DNA of 64,000 nt from Sarocladium kiliense (Eukaryota; Ascomycota; Sordariomycetes; Hypocreales; Sarocladiaceae): positions 558,001-622,000 of the forward strand of contig JAUZTG010000039.1 in NCBI GenBank assembly GCA_030734395.1, given 5' to 3'. Below the pieces are notes generated by a model that made no database searches, was not told the origin of the DNA, and saw only the letters and a list, made by a program, of their open reading frames with translations. Below are positions 55,458-64,000 of this stretch, in pieces (positions within the stretch are counted from its first letter, which is position 1; the number at the start of each line of letters is the position of its first letter). The position numbers and the translations under genes were made by a program.

Positions 55458-56303
55458 ATTTGCCTCGACATGAGATCATGTGGATCTTGCGACTTTTAGA
55501 TTTCATGAATGATCGAGGACGGAGCCCAGAAGAGTTTATTTGTGCGACGGTCGCTATTTGTTCCAAAGCTATTGAATGGAATTGTTACCAAAGGTATCTC
55601 TCCCAAAAGATGCTGCTGGTTAGTTATGTCTTGCATCAACGAATCAATCATCAACACCTCTTAGTGCCATTTACTTCACGTTACATACTAATATAAAAGT
55701 CAGCCTTGTCTCGAAATCAAATGTCATGTGTAAATCTCACCGCACTCTTCACCTCCGCTAGTGGCCCCTTATTGTGCCTCTGGCGTGGAAGGGCAACATG
55801 GCAAATGAAACGTGCTGAAGCTTCCACGGCTGGAAGGGCGCAACCGGGGGGCTCAATAATTGCTACCGCCCCTGAATGGACTGCCTCTCAACCGCGGCAA
55901 TTGCTGGTCATTACACAACGATATAGAACTGGAGACGGACTAATGTCAACGGATATTACTCTTTACTGCCCGTTGTCCGTATACCCCGCAGATCGCCATC
56001 GTCATCCAGATCCCCGGACGTTGCACCCCTGAGCTCCGCCACCATAGCATCCAACTATTCCAGGTCCAATTTCCACTTGTGGCATGAATTGCGCATCATG
56101 TCGTTCACTATTTCCCTTTCGTTTCAATGCCGCAGATTGTGCCCGCGATCATTGACCCGAGCCCCGAATCAGGCTAGGGTCCTCGCCCAATGACTTGATA
56201 TTTATACGCAGACAGCTGCTCAGGAGGAAGCACGTCTCAAGACGCAACTTCCTATCAGACGAACAGCTTTGTAATTGGATGCGTCTCTGATCCTCTCGCT
56301 AAG
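55458..56303. promoter_or_regulatory. Intergenic region and PL26 promoter
   Basis: It contains a TATA-like box at 56199-56206. I found no CGG-N10-CCG site here; the nearest CGG/CCG pairs are spaced 14, 17 or 18. Confidence 0.4.
56199..56206 (+). promoter_or_regulatory. TATA-like box of the PL26 gene
   Basis: TATTTATA, about 100 nt upstream of the ATG at 56304. Confidence 0.45.
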
Positions 56304-59072
56304 ATGGGTTCGACAAGGTCTCTCGTTTTGGCTCCTTGCATTGTCTTGGCTGTGTATATGCTGCCGCTGGTCACTTCCAGATCAACGAATGCTTCCGCTT
56401 CAACCTCATCGTTGCAATGGATCGATGGCACGCCAGACGCTCTAGTCGGAACGACGTTTGGCACGCCGTGGCCGCAAGGCGAACACTTCGAGAATACGAC
56501 CGTCTTCACCCTCTCGGACGAACAAGGAGTTGAGAGCCCTGCGCAATCGTGGATAACCGGCTATTGGCGGGATGGATCCATCAAATGGGCAGCACATGCC
56601 CTGCCAGCTACCGATTCGCCTTCTGCCAAGTACACTGTTTCTGCTTCCACAGAAGAATCGCAGCCCGCCTCATCCGCAAATGGCGGCATCAAGGTCGACG
56701 AAACGAAGGAATTTATCAAGGTTGACACCGGCAAGATAAAAGTCACGTTCCCAAAAAGCGGCAACAACATCGTTGAAAGCATTGAAACCGCCGCGGGAAA
56801 GACGGTTGGCAAAGCAGGAAAGCTAGTGCTTTATAGCCAATCAGCTGTTGTTGATAACTACTCAAAGAGAGGAAGCAAGCAAATCGACTACTCTACTTTC
56901 GAGTCCTCCATCAGCAACGTTGCTGTTTCAAATGAAACGTCAGTGAGGGCACTTGTCACAGTCCGCGGCCAGTTTCGAGTCACCTCTGGGAAGCGCAACG
57001 GGTGGCTCCCCTTTGTTCTGCGATTTTATCTCTACTCTGGGTCAAATACTATCCGTCTCATCCAAAGTGTCACATACGAAGGAAACCCAGATCGAGACTT
57101 CATTTCTGGTCTGGGGATTCGATTCTCCACACCTTTCGACGGAGAGGAACTCTATAACCGCCATGTACGCATCGCTGGCGAGGAAGACGGGTTCTTGAAC
57201 GAGGCAGTTTTGGGGATCACAGGACTACGTCGAGATCCAGGAGAGGATGTGCGCGTCGCACAAGTCAAAGGATCGGAAACGCCAGATGTTTCGACTTGGG
57301 ACACGCGAGTCTCTAATCGGCTGAAGTGGATTCCAGTCTGGAATGACTTTAGCCTTACTCAGCTATCATCTGACGGCTTTCATCTGAAAAAGCGGACCAA
57401 AGAGGGGCAAGGGTGGCTCGATATCTCTTCCGGCAGCCGCTCCGGGGGCCTGGCATACCTTGGAGGAGCGACAACTGGTGGCTTGGCGATAGGGTTACGC
57501 GACTTTTGGAAACAATTTCCTACCGGTTTAGAGATCTCCAACGCTGCATCTTCGGAGGCAGGTGATATTACGCTGTGGCTATACAGCCCAGAGGCCAGAC
57601 CTCTTGATCTCAGATCATACCACGATGGAATGGGCCAAGATACATACGAAAAGCAGTTGGATGCCCTGGAAGTTACATACGAAGATTTTGAGCCAGGTTT
57701 TGATTCACCGACAGGTATCGCCAAGACCCATGAGGTTTACATTGCGGCCTTCGATCACACACCCCCGAGTGACGAGCTCGCAAAGTTTGGAAACCTCATC
57801 CAGAACCCCCCGCACCTGTATCCAGAACCCTCGCATGTTCGTGAGACCAAGGCGCTCGGAACGTACTGGGACATTCCTGAAACCTCAAATGAGAAGGCTG
57901 CGGCAATTGAAAGAACCTTGGACTTCTTAGTGAAGTTTTACCGCGGCCAGGTTGAGGACCATCGCTGGTACGGGTTCCTGCACTACGGAGATTTCATGCA
58001 TTCGTATGACGAAGATCGACACACCTGGCGATACGATATTGGCGGCTACGCTTGGGACAATTCGGAACTCTCGCCAGATTTGTTCTTCTGGCAGTATTTC
58101 CTCAGGACAGGCCGCGCAGACATATTTCGCTTTGCCGAAGCCTTAACACGCCACGGAAGCGAGGTTGACACGTATCACACCGGCGACTGGAAGGGACTCG
58201 GCTCGCGTCATGCAGTCCAGCATTGGGTTGACAGCGCTAAGCAGGTTCGGATCAATCAGCCGCAGTATCGCAAGTATTACTACTACGTCTCTGGTGGAGA
58301 TGAGCGAATTGGTGAGCTCCTGGACGAAGCACTAGATACAGATAAGTCGTACAGCATTGTCGATCCGGGCCGTAAGGTCCGGACTGATGGCTGGACCCCG
58401 AAACCGGGGCAACCAACGGCTATTAGCCTTGGGACAGACTGGTCAGCTCTGGCTGGTGGTTGGCTGATCGGCTGGGAGAGGCGCGGGTTGCGCTCGGAGG
58501 AGGCAAAGGAGAAACTTCTCGGCACAGTAGCTGGAATTGCCAACCTGACCAACGGTTTTGTAACCGGAAGTGGTCTGTACGATATTGAATCAAGGACCCT
58601 AGGACCCCCGCCCGCCGATCCAGACAACAAAGGCATTGTGTCCGTGGGAAACCTAGGCGCTGTGTTTGGCCAGCCAGAGGTGGTACTGGAAATCATCGAA
58701 TATCTAGGAGACGAGCTTCCCGACGGCTTCAAGGATGCATGGCTCGACTACTGCTTCTATCACGGTGCCGGCCCCGCAGCGCAAGTAGCCCGTTATGGAG
58801 AAGCCTTCGGCAGCCGAAATTTGGTCCAAGGTCATTCGCGACTGGCGGCCTATTTTGCTTCCGATAGGGACAACTCAACTTTGGCTAAACGTGCATGGAA
58901 TGAGTTCTATGGAGATGGGTTGAAAGCTGAGGATCCCTGGGCGTCAGAAGAAGTGCGAGGTCCTATCGTTCTCAACGCCAGGCAGGAAGCTGCATTTGTA
59001 TCAACGAACGCCGCGTCCCAGTATGGCTTGGCTGCTATTCAGAACCTGGCTTTTGTTGGTGACCAACTATAG
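56304..59072 (+). CDS. Secreted PL26-type exo-rhamnogalacturonan lyase (PcRGLX/YetA-like)
   Basis: Single exon of 922 aa. The Penicillium enzyme PcRGLX defines this family, which releases unsaturated galacturonosyl-rhamnose from chain ends of rhamnogalacturonan-I. A signal peptide covers about 1-25. The N-terminal RIFT-barrel part begins LVGTTFGTPWPQGEH and has the SWITGYWRDGSIKWAAHALP segment typical of the family. The central (alpha/alpha)6-type domain carries HRWYGFLHYGDFMHSYDEDRHTWRYDIGGYAWDNSE, then RHGSEVDTYHTGDWKGLGSRH, and DGWTPKPGQPTAISLGTDWSALAGGW. The full family length is present without breaks. It pairs functionally with the upstream PL11 lyase (internal cleavage versus end-wise cleavage). 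Confidence 0.9.
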   Translation: MGSTRSLVLAPCIVLAVYMLPLVTSRSTNASASTSSLQWIDGTPDALVGTTFGTPWPQGEHFENTTVFTLSDEQGVESPAQSWITGYWRDGSIKWAAHALPATDSPSAKYTVSASTEESQPASSANGGIKVDETKEFIKVDTGKIKVTFPKSGNNIVESIETAAGKTVGKAGKLVLYSQSAVVDNYSKRGSKQIDYSTFESSISNVAVSNETSVRALVTVRGQFRVTSGKRNGWLPFVLRFYLYSGSNTIRLIQSVTYEGNPDRDFISGLGIRFSTPFDGEELYNRHVRIAGEEDGFLNEAVLGITGLRRDPGEDVRVAQVKGSETPDVSTWDTRVSNRLKWIPVWNDFSLTQLSSDGFHLKKRTKEGQGWLDISSGSRSGGLAYLGGATTGGLAIGLRDFWKQFPTGLEISNAASSEAGDITLWLYSPEARPLDLRSYHDGMGQDTYEKQLDALEVTYEDFEPGFDSPTGIAKTHEVYIAAFDHTPPSDELAKFGNLIQNPPHLYPEPSHVRETKALGTYWDIPETSNEKAAAIERTLDFLVKFYRGQVEDHRWYGFLHYGDFMHSYDEDRHTWRYDIGGYAWDNSELSPDLFFWQYFLRTGRADIFRFAEALTRHGSEVDTYHTGDWKGLGSRHAVQHWVDSAKQVRINQPQYRKYYYYVSGGDERIGELLDEALDTDKSYSIVDPGRKVRTDGWTPKPGQPTAISLGTDWSALAGGWLIGWERRGLRSEEAKEKLLGTVAGIANLTNGFVTGSGLYDIESRTLGPPPADPDNKGIVSVGNLGAVFGQPEVVLEIIEYLGDELPDGFKDAWLDYCFYHGAGPAAQVARYGEAFGSRNLVQGHSRLAAYFASDRDNSTLAKRAWNEFYGDGLKAEDPWASEEVRGPIVLNARQEAAFVSTNAASQYGLAAIQNLAFVGDQL

Positions 59073-59400
59073 TACTGCCATCAGTCGAGACATAGATATA
59101 TATCAGCACTTTTCCTCTGACTTATAATCTTTCAATAGAGGTTTGACTTAAAACCACTAGAGGGGTGCGCCAAAAAGCCTTAATGTGAACGGAAGCGTGC
59201 AAGGTAAATGCAATGCACCCGGGAAAGAATGATATTTTCCTTAAATGTACGTATCTTCAGTAGTTGCCGAGCCCGAGAGGCGAGGCTATGTACAGCATAC
59301 TGATTTTCTAGGAGCAGGTGAACTTGACCTATGTTGCTATCTGTAATACCAGACTTACCTGAACTTCCGTTGAGTTGAAACTTCATACTATTAAATAGCT
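59073..59400. other. 3' flank of the PL26 gene
   Basis: No gene was recognised. Confidence 0.4.
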
Positions 59401-61265
59401 TAGCATGTTACATCGGGGGTTTTAACAAGTTAAATTTAATATCTTATTAAGTTAAAGGTTTGCTTATTTTACTAATTAAGTTTAATAAAAGACTATCTCT
59501 TATTCCCAATTAACGAAATGTTTAGTTTATATATTTTATATAGAGGTATCTACTAGCTAGGATTATAGGAGGGGCGTGTCGGGTTAGGATTAACAGCAAC
59601 GATGAGCGCGTTTGTCGCCCTCTACAGCATGGTGTGGAATAAGGTCCGGAACAAGGATACCTATTAAAACCTAAAGGTCAGACCGCTAAAACTAAGCAAG
59701 GATTCTATCTTTATTCATACGTATCTCGAGTTCTTAATTAAACCCTAGGACGAGATATATAATACCCTCTAGTATTATATTTATTATATTCGCCTAGATA
59801 ATAATATGCTTAGCCTGGTGCTGAAGCTATATTTAAGGTAAAATAATAAGTAAAGGTAATAAATAAGGGCAAGGACTTATGATCCGTTATTATAAATATG
59901 GACTTATAGCCTAATAATAAAACCAAAGAAGCTTATTACTAAGGAGTACTTAATTTATATTAATAACCTAATAAGCAAGATAAGTATTAAATATATATAT
60001 AAGAATAAGTATATAAAAGTTATATTAAAAAAAAGATTATAAATAAGGTCTAGAATAAGTAGAAATATCATTTGATTTACTTTATTATTACTTATAGCTT
60101 CTAGTATATAATACTTTACTTATTAAAGTAATATAAGTATATTAATAAGAAAACTCTTAATAAAATTAATGATTTTAATTAAAAAGTTAAGGTTAAAGCT
60201 TTAAAGCTCATTATGTACTATTATTACAACTTTAAAATAATATATAAACCGCTGCCTAATTATAATATATTTTAGTGCCTTGCTAATAGTTATAAGAAAA
60301 CTAGCTATCTATATTGTAATAGCCTAGGCTATATAGGATAGATATGTGTATAATATATGTAGATATAAATTAAGCAGAGTAATAAGAGTCTTCTTATATA
60401 GCTTGTAGACAAGACTTTATTATAGGCAATTATACAATGCTATAAGTATATATCTTTTATTTATACTTTCTGCTCTTTATAGCTAAGATAGTAAATTAAG
60501 TAGATGTGGGACCCTTATCATCTGATCTAATAAATATAATAAAATAAAATATAAAAACAATAAGTGTAAGCCTAGCGAATATAAATACTTATAATAGTAA
60601 GTTATAGATATGATATATTTATATAAAATAATTACGTTAATTATTCTATAAATATATATGCTATAAGATTATCTCTAGATATTTATATGTTAAGGAATAA
60701 CTAGAAAGTAATAGACTCTAATACTTTAAGTTTAGTAGGAGTATTAATTATAAAGAAGTAAAAAAGAATACTATAATATAAGAAGCTTTAAAGTTATTTA
60801 AATAAGATTTATAAGGATAAAAGTTTAAGAGAAGGATTATAGAATATTTAAATAAGATTAATTAAGAGGAAGAGAAGGAGTAGCGAGATGGATATATTAA
60901 CCCCCTCCTTAATCTTTTATAGAATTATTAAGATATAAAGCGAGTAAAAGTAAATAAGAAATAAGTAATTATATTTATATAAAAGGTAGTAAAAAAGAAA
61001 GCATAAGACTTCTTTATATGCTTTATTTAACTAGATATCTATTAAGTGGGAGTAGAATAATAAGACTATTAAACAATAAGATTAGAATCTTCTAGATCTA
61101 TTTATTAAACTTCTTATAAGTATCTTTAGGTGGCTTTATAATATTATTAGGTGATAGAATGACCTTAAGGCTATAATAAAATAGTAATGATAGCTGCTAA
61201 GTTATAATTTAATATATAAAGGCGTAGAAAGGAGGGTTATTAAAGGACAGAGCTTATAAAGCTTT
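59401..61265. repeat. Large AT-rich, RIP-like decayed repeat block
   Basis: Almost 1.9 kb dominated by A and T with very frequent TA steps and no open frame of note on either strand. One short normal-composition island lies at about 59570-59680. The pattern is that of RIP-degraded transposon DNA, but no domain survives to name the element. Confidence 0.6.
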
Positions 61266-62338
61266 ACATACCCTGTCCTAAAACCAGGGCCGTTGTTTTT
61301 CACCCTGCGTACTATGTCTGATGTGATAGAGTATACAATGGGAAAGCCGAGGGAAGATGTCATTCGGACGGAGGACGGGAAATCCCTTTATCTGCGTGGA
61401 TCAATTCATAATATCCCAAGAGATGGCCGAAAAATATCCGTTTGGGTCGCAAGCGTACGCGACACTTTCAGAATCTTCGGAACATCTGCATTCTGTGATC
61501 AGAACTTGTTTGAAGGGGAAAGGGTGCAACATCCTAGCCTTGCCGTGAATTACTCGCTTCGACTTCGCAATGGTATGCGCCTATCCGCACATCACGGTAC
61601 CTCTGCCTGCCTGCACTCAAGACAGGGAAGACAAACCCTTTTGTTTCAAGCCAGGTGCACCGTATGTCTGCCTTATACCGCAACTCAATTATTGCTAACA
61701 GTTCACAGAATCGCTATTGTTTTCTTCGGTGCTCGAAATGACGCCGCAACGCTTCTCAAGACCGCAATTGCTTTTGAGAAAGCTATACAACATCGGCTTA
61801 GGCTACCTGATATATGGTCTGGCCGCCCGAGAGGTACCACACACTGTAGCAAATGCCGAGGCCAAGACTGAGACCTGCAGAATCACCAAAGTTCAGGGTG
61901 CTGGCGGATCATGTGACGGCGTGTTGCTGAGACGGAGCAGGAAGCGTCTGGGTACTTTATCTTACCGGCCAGGCAAGGCACAAGATATAGGCGGAAGGCA
62001 AAACACTAAGAGAACTAGCTCACAATCCACCCAAGCGTCCTAGCACCGCACAAATAAGTTCGACTAGTTCCAATGTGATGCGCCCCTTCCGATACTGCCT
62101 TTCGTACATAAGGGGCCATATCTCGCTCTCTGGAATCAGACTGGCTGTATTAAGGTTGACGTTTAAACCTGCTATTCCCCACCTACCGACTTCCCTTCAC
62201 AAACCATGGCTCAAAGCTCTTCAGTTAGTACTCAGTTCCATGCAGAAATTGATATACTGGATTTAGGGTATCGTGGATTCGTTGAAGACTTGGAGAGAAA
62301 GGCTCGTGAGTCTGCTATAGGCGAATCATCCGACAACG
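61266..62338 (+). pseudogene. Fragmentary coding DNA of unknown family
   Basis: Coding-like text is spread over frames: MSDVIEYTMGKPREDVIRTEDG from about 61314, continuing one base out of register as NPFICVDQFIISQEMAEKYPFG, then EHLHSVIRTCLKGKGCNILALP to a stop at 61546-61548, and later RPQLLLRKLYNIGLGYLIYGLAARE near 61755-61830. The frame change at about 61378 suggests a broken gene, though an unrecognised intron cannot be excluded. I do not recognise the family. Confidence 0.35.
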
Positions 62339-62801
62339 CTATCCGAGAGATCCCAAAAGCACTTGCCTATTTGGAAGGAATGAGCACCTGGGCTGATTCC
62401 CCTGCCGATCGGAGCTGTGAACGATCGCAAAACCATACTTCGTGTAAAACGCAATAGCCTCCTCATTACTTTGGAATACCCACAACTCTAAACGGTCACT
62501 CTGGCTCTGAGCCTCCTCAACCAGCGTCGCGCCAAGTCCCTGGTGGTGGTTCTGTAGGTGGACGTAAAGATGTTCGATGTCGTCCCCATCTAACGAGGAA
62601 GGCGGCGACCTTCCCGGTGGCTTCGATGACGCGAACTACGCTTCGCGCGACTACGCCGTTGAAGAACGCCAGGGTCTGGGCATCTGTGTATAGTCGAGGC
62701 AGGTAACGCAACGAGTGTTAGCGGGGGGCTAGGAAGATGTCGGTTAAATCTATAGCATCATCCGCCGTCGCTCGGCGAATTAGTGTCCCACCGTGGTTCA
62801 T
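62339..62801 (-). pseudogene. Dead GNAT-family N-acetyltransferase, bacterial-like
   Basis: From ATG 62801 the minus strand reads TLIRRATADDAIDLTDIFLAPR, then an in-frame TAA at 62718-62720, then HSLRYLPRLYTDAQTLAFFNGVVARS...AAFLV. After a frameshift near 62597 it continues as GDDIEHLYVHLQNHHQGLGATLVEEA and LWVFQSNEEAIAFYTKYGFAIV. This is the order of the GNAT fold: N-terminal strand, the (Q/R)xxGxG/A acetyl-CoA loop (here HHQGLGA) and the FYxKxGF helix. The compact form resembles bacterial acetyltransferases, which suggests an old transfer. With one stop and one frameshift it cannot give a full protein. Confidence 0.75.
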
Positions 62802-63288
62802 ACCCGGCACTTCTCGCACTGACGGCCAAACAGCTTTACGAATATGCGATTTATTCGTATGAAGAGATAGGCTTTGTATCGTTAAGCTGTGTATGATCAA
62901 ATTTACTGCCGTGAAAGCGCATTAAAGGCAGCGCTATCTCAGCTGCTGTGCAACCTTTAGTAATGCGGACGAATGGTCTCCCCGCTGAAGAACCGAAACC
63001 ATTATCATGCTCAATCATGCTCGCCAATTGACTGACGTGGCTGTGGCAGCGTTACGGATCTACTGAAAACTAACACCAGATCGTGAAGCCTTCCAGCACA
63101 TGCTGCCAGCTAGACCCAAGCTTTAGTTTTAATGGTATTACGATCAAGATACTACCTAGAAGCAATAGCCCCCATGTATGACTAATAGAAATATTTTAGA
63201 CGGGAATGGACAAGTTGCTCCGACAAGTTAAGGAAACCATCAGATCCCAGCCACTCAACACACACTTGGGTACACAATCTCGCCCATA
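62802..63288. other. 3' flank of the ABC transporter gene
   Basis: No gene was recognised. Confidence 0.4.
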
Positions 63289-64000
63289 TTACGCCTTCTT
63301 CACCTTGTTCATCTTGCCCTTCGGTACGCGGATCAGCCAGTAAAAGAAGACCGCGGCTGCGATGTTGAACACAATGTAAACCATCCCGATACCAAAGTCG
63401 CGCCACCTGTGGTCATAGCTAGCGTTGATCTGGGTCAGAAACTCGTCCGTGTTGGATACCGGGCAGTACCTGCACTGGCTCGTGGCACTTGGGTCCACCA
63501 AGTAGCCTCCCGCGCTCCTGACCAGCGGTCCGAGGAACTCGTTGCAGGTCGACCCATTGGGCGGCTCTACGCGGACCAGTTCGTTGCTCGCGCAGTCGAC
63601 GTCAGCGTGCGCCATACCCGTCGATAGCAGGGACGAGATCCAGTAGGTGATGGGCGACACACGGTACATGAAGATCCAGAAGCCCGGCAGAGCATCCGGA
63701 CTGGCGAGAACACCACAGAAGGCCAAGCAGAACATGAAGAGAGTCTGCGCCAGGCCACCGCCTCCTTCGGCCGATCCAGCCAGGACGATGCAGAGGTCTC
63801 CCATGGTGCAGGTAAAGACGAGGAATTGCCAGAACAGGAGCCAGACCAGCGTCGCACGCTCATTCAGCTCGCCAGCGTCAGAGGCGATCTTGCTGTAACC
63901 AACCGGGTAGTAAAGACACACGAACATGATGACCGAGAGGAGGGAGTTCCAGGGGATCTCTACGATGATCTGTGAGAGCATGAAAACCTTCCAGCTGTAC
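63289..64000 (-). CDS. PDR-type ABC multidrug transporter, C-terminal part (runs off the window)
   Basis: The 3' end of a large gene. The last 237 codons are present and the frame stays open to the window edge (YSWKVFMLSQIIVEIPWNSL). The text matches the second membrane domain of fungal Pdr5/Cdr1-type pumps: the QIIVEIPWN segment, VCLYYPVGYSKIA, WLLFWQFLVFTCTMGDLC, LFMFCLAFCGVL, PGFWIFMYRVSPITYWISSLLSTGMAH, then the Cys-containing last extracellular loop (CNEFLGPLVRSAGGYL, CRYCPVSNTDEFL) and a final membrane helix with a basic tail ending KMNKVKKA. Such pumps sit in the plasma membrane and export drugs and lipids. The nucleotide-binding domains lie outside the window. Confidence 0.9.
   Translation of the reverse strand, partial: YSWKVFMLSQIIVEIPWNSLLSVIMFVCLYYPVGYSKIASDAGELNERATLVWLLFWQFLVFTCTMGDLCIVLAGSAEGGGGLAQTLFMFCLAFCGVLASPDALPGFWIFMYRVSPITYWISSLLSTGMAHADVDCASNELVRVEPPNGSTCNEFLGPLVRSAGGYLVDPSATSQCRYCPVSNTDEFLTQINASYDHRWRDFGIGMVYIVFNIAAAVFFYWLIRVPKGKMNKVKKA

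Noticed and set aside
62206..62457. Plus-strand 83-codon frame opposite the GNAT relic
   Set aside because: Its second half is the antisense of recognisable GNAT coding text, and no homology was seen in the first half.
1..64000. CRISPR arrays, bacterial operons or ribosome binding sites
   Set aside because: The window is eukaryotic nuclear DNA; no regularly spaced repeats of that kind were seen.

Overview
This is nuclear DNA of a filamentous ascomycete (Pezizomycotina). The evidence is short spliceosomal introns of about 42-80 nt with GT...AG ends and CTAAC/CTGAC-like branch points, fungal-type Zn2Cys6 regulators, fungal protein families throughout, and AT-rich blocks like those left by repeat-induced point mutation. 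The sequence does not let me name the order or species. Gene models below were built by hand from reading frames and splice signals, and every multi-exon model keeps frame across its junctions.

Layout. 0.4-4.6 kb: conserved housekeeping genes (RNase H2 subunit C, a Rex4-type RNA exonuclease, the MYST acetyltransferase Esa1). 5.3-8.5 kb: a large fungal protein with a PD-(D/E)XK-like motif and two cysteine clusters. 9.1-17.4 kb: a frameshifted kinase-like gene, a membrane-anchored amidohydrolase, a GPI-type cupredoxin and a small P-loop protein. 17.4-20.9 kb: gene-free, repeat-derived DNA with AT-rich and GC-rich patches. 20.9-25.5 kb: secreted GH27 alpha-galactosidase and a secreted alginate-lyase-like protein. 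26.8-28.8 kb: a dead M1 aminopeptidase. 30-35.3 kb: a frameshifted TDT/SLAC1-type transporter, an mpaB-like oxygenase and a hotdog thioesterase. 35.7-59.1 kb: the most interesting part, described below. 59.1-64 kb: an AT-rich decayed block, fragmentary coding DNA, a dead bacterial-like GNAT acetyltransferase, and the C-terminal end of a PDR-type ABC transporter running off the window.

The candidate system is a pectin (rhamnogalacturonan-I) utilisation cluster: two Zn2Cys6 regulators, GH88 unsaturated uronyl hydrolase and a DUF2264 protein sharing one divergent promoter, a Dal5-type MFS carrier, secreted PL11 rhamnogalacturonan lyase and secreted PL26-type exo-lyase. The two lyases have signal peptides, while GH88 and DUF2264 do not. 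This suggests backbone cleavage outside the cell, import of unsaturated oligosaccharides and hydrolysis inside, the logic of a bacterial polysaccharide utilisation locus. I found the same CGG-N10-CCG element, typical of Zn2Cys6 dimers, 312-368 bp upstream of four start codons: the alginate-lyase-like gene, DUF2264 (shared with GH88), the MFS carrier and PL11. That suggests one of the two linked regulators controls the group, including the outlying lyase at 25 kb.
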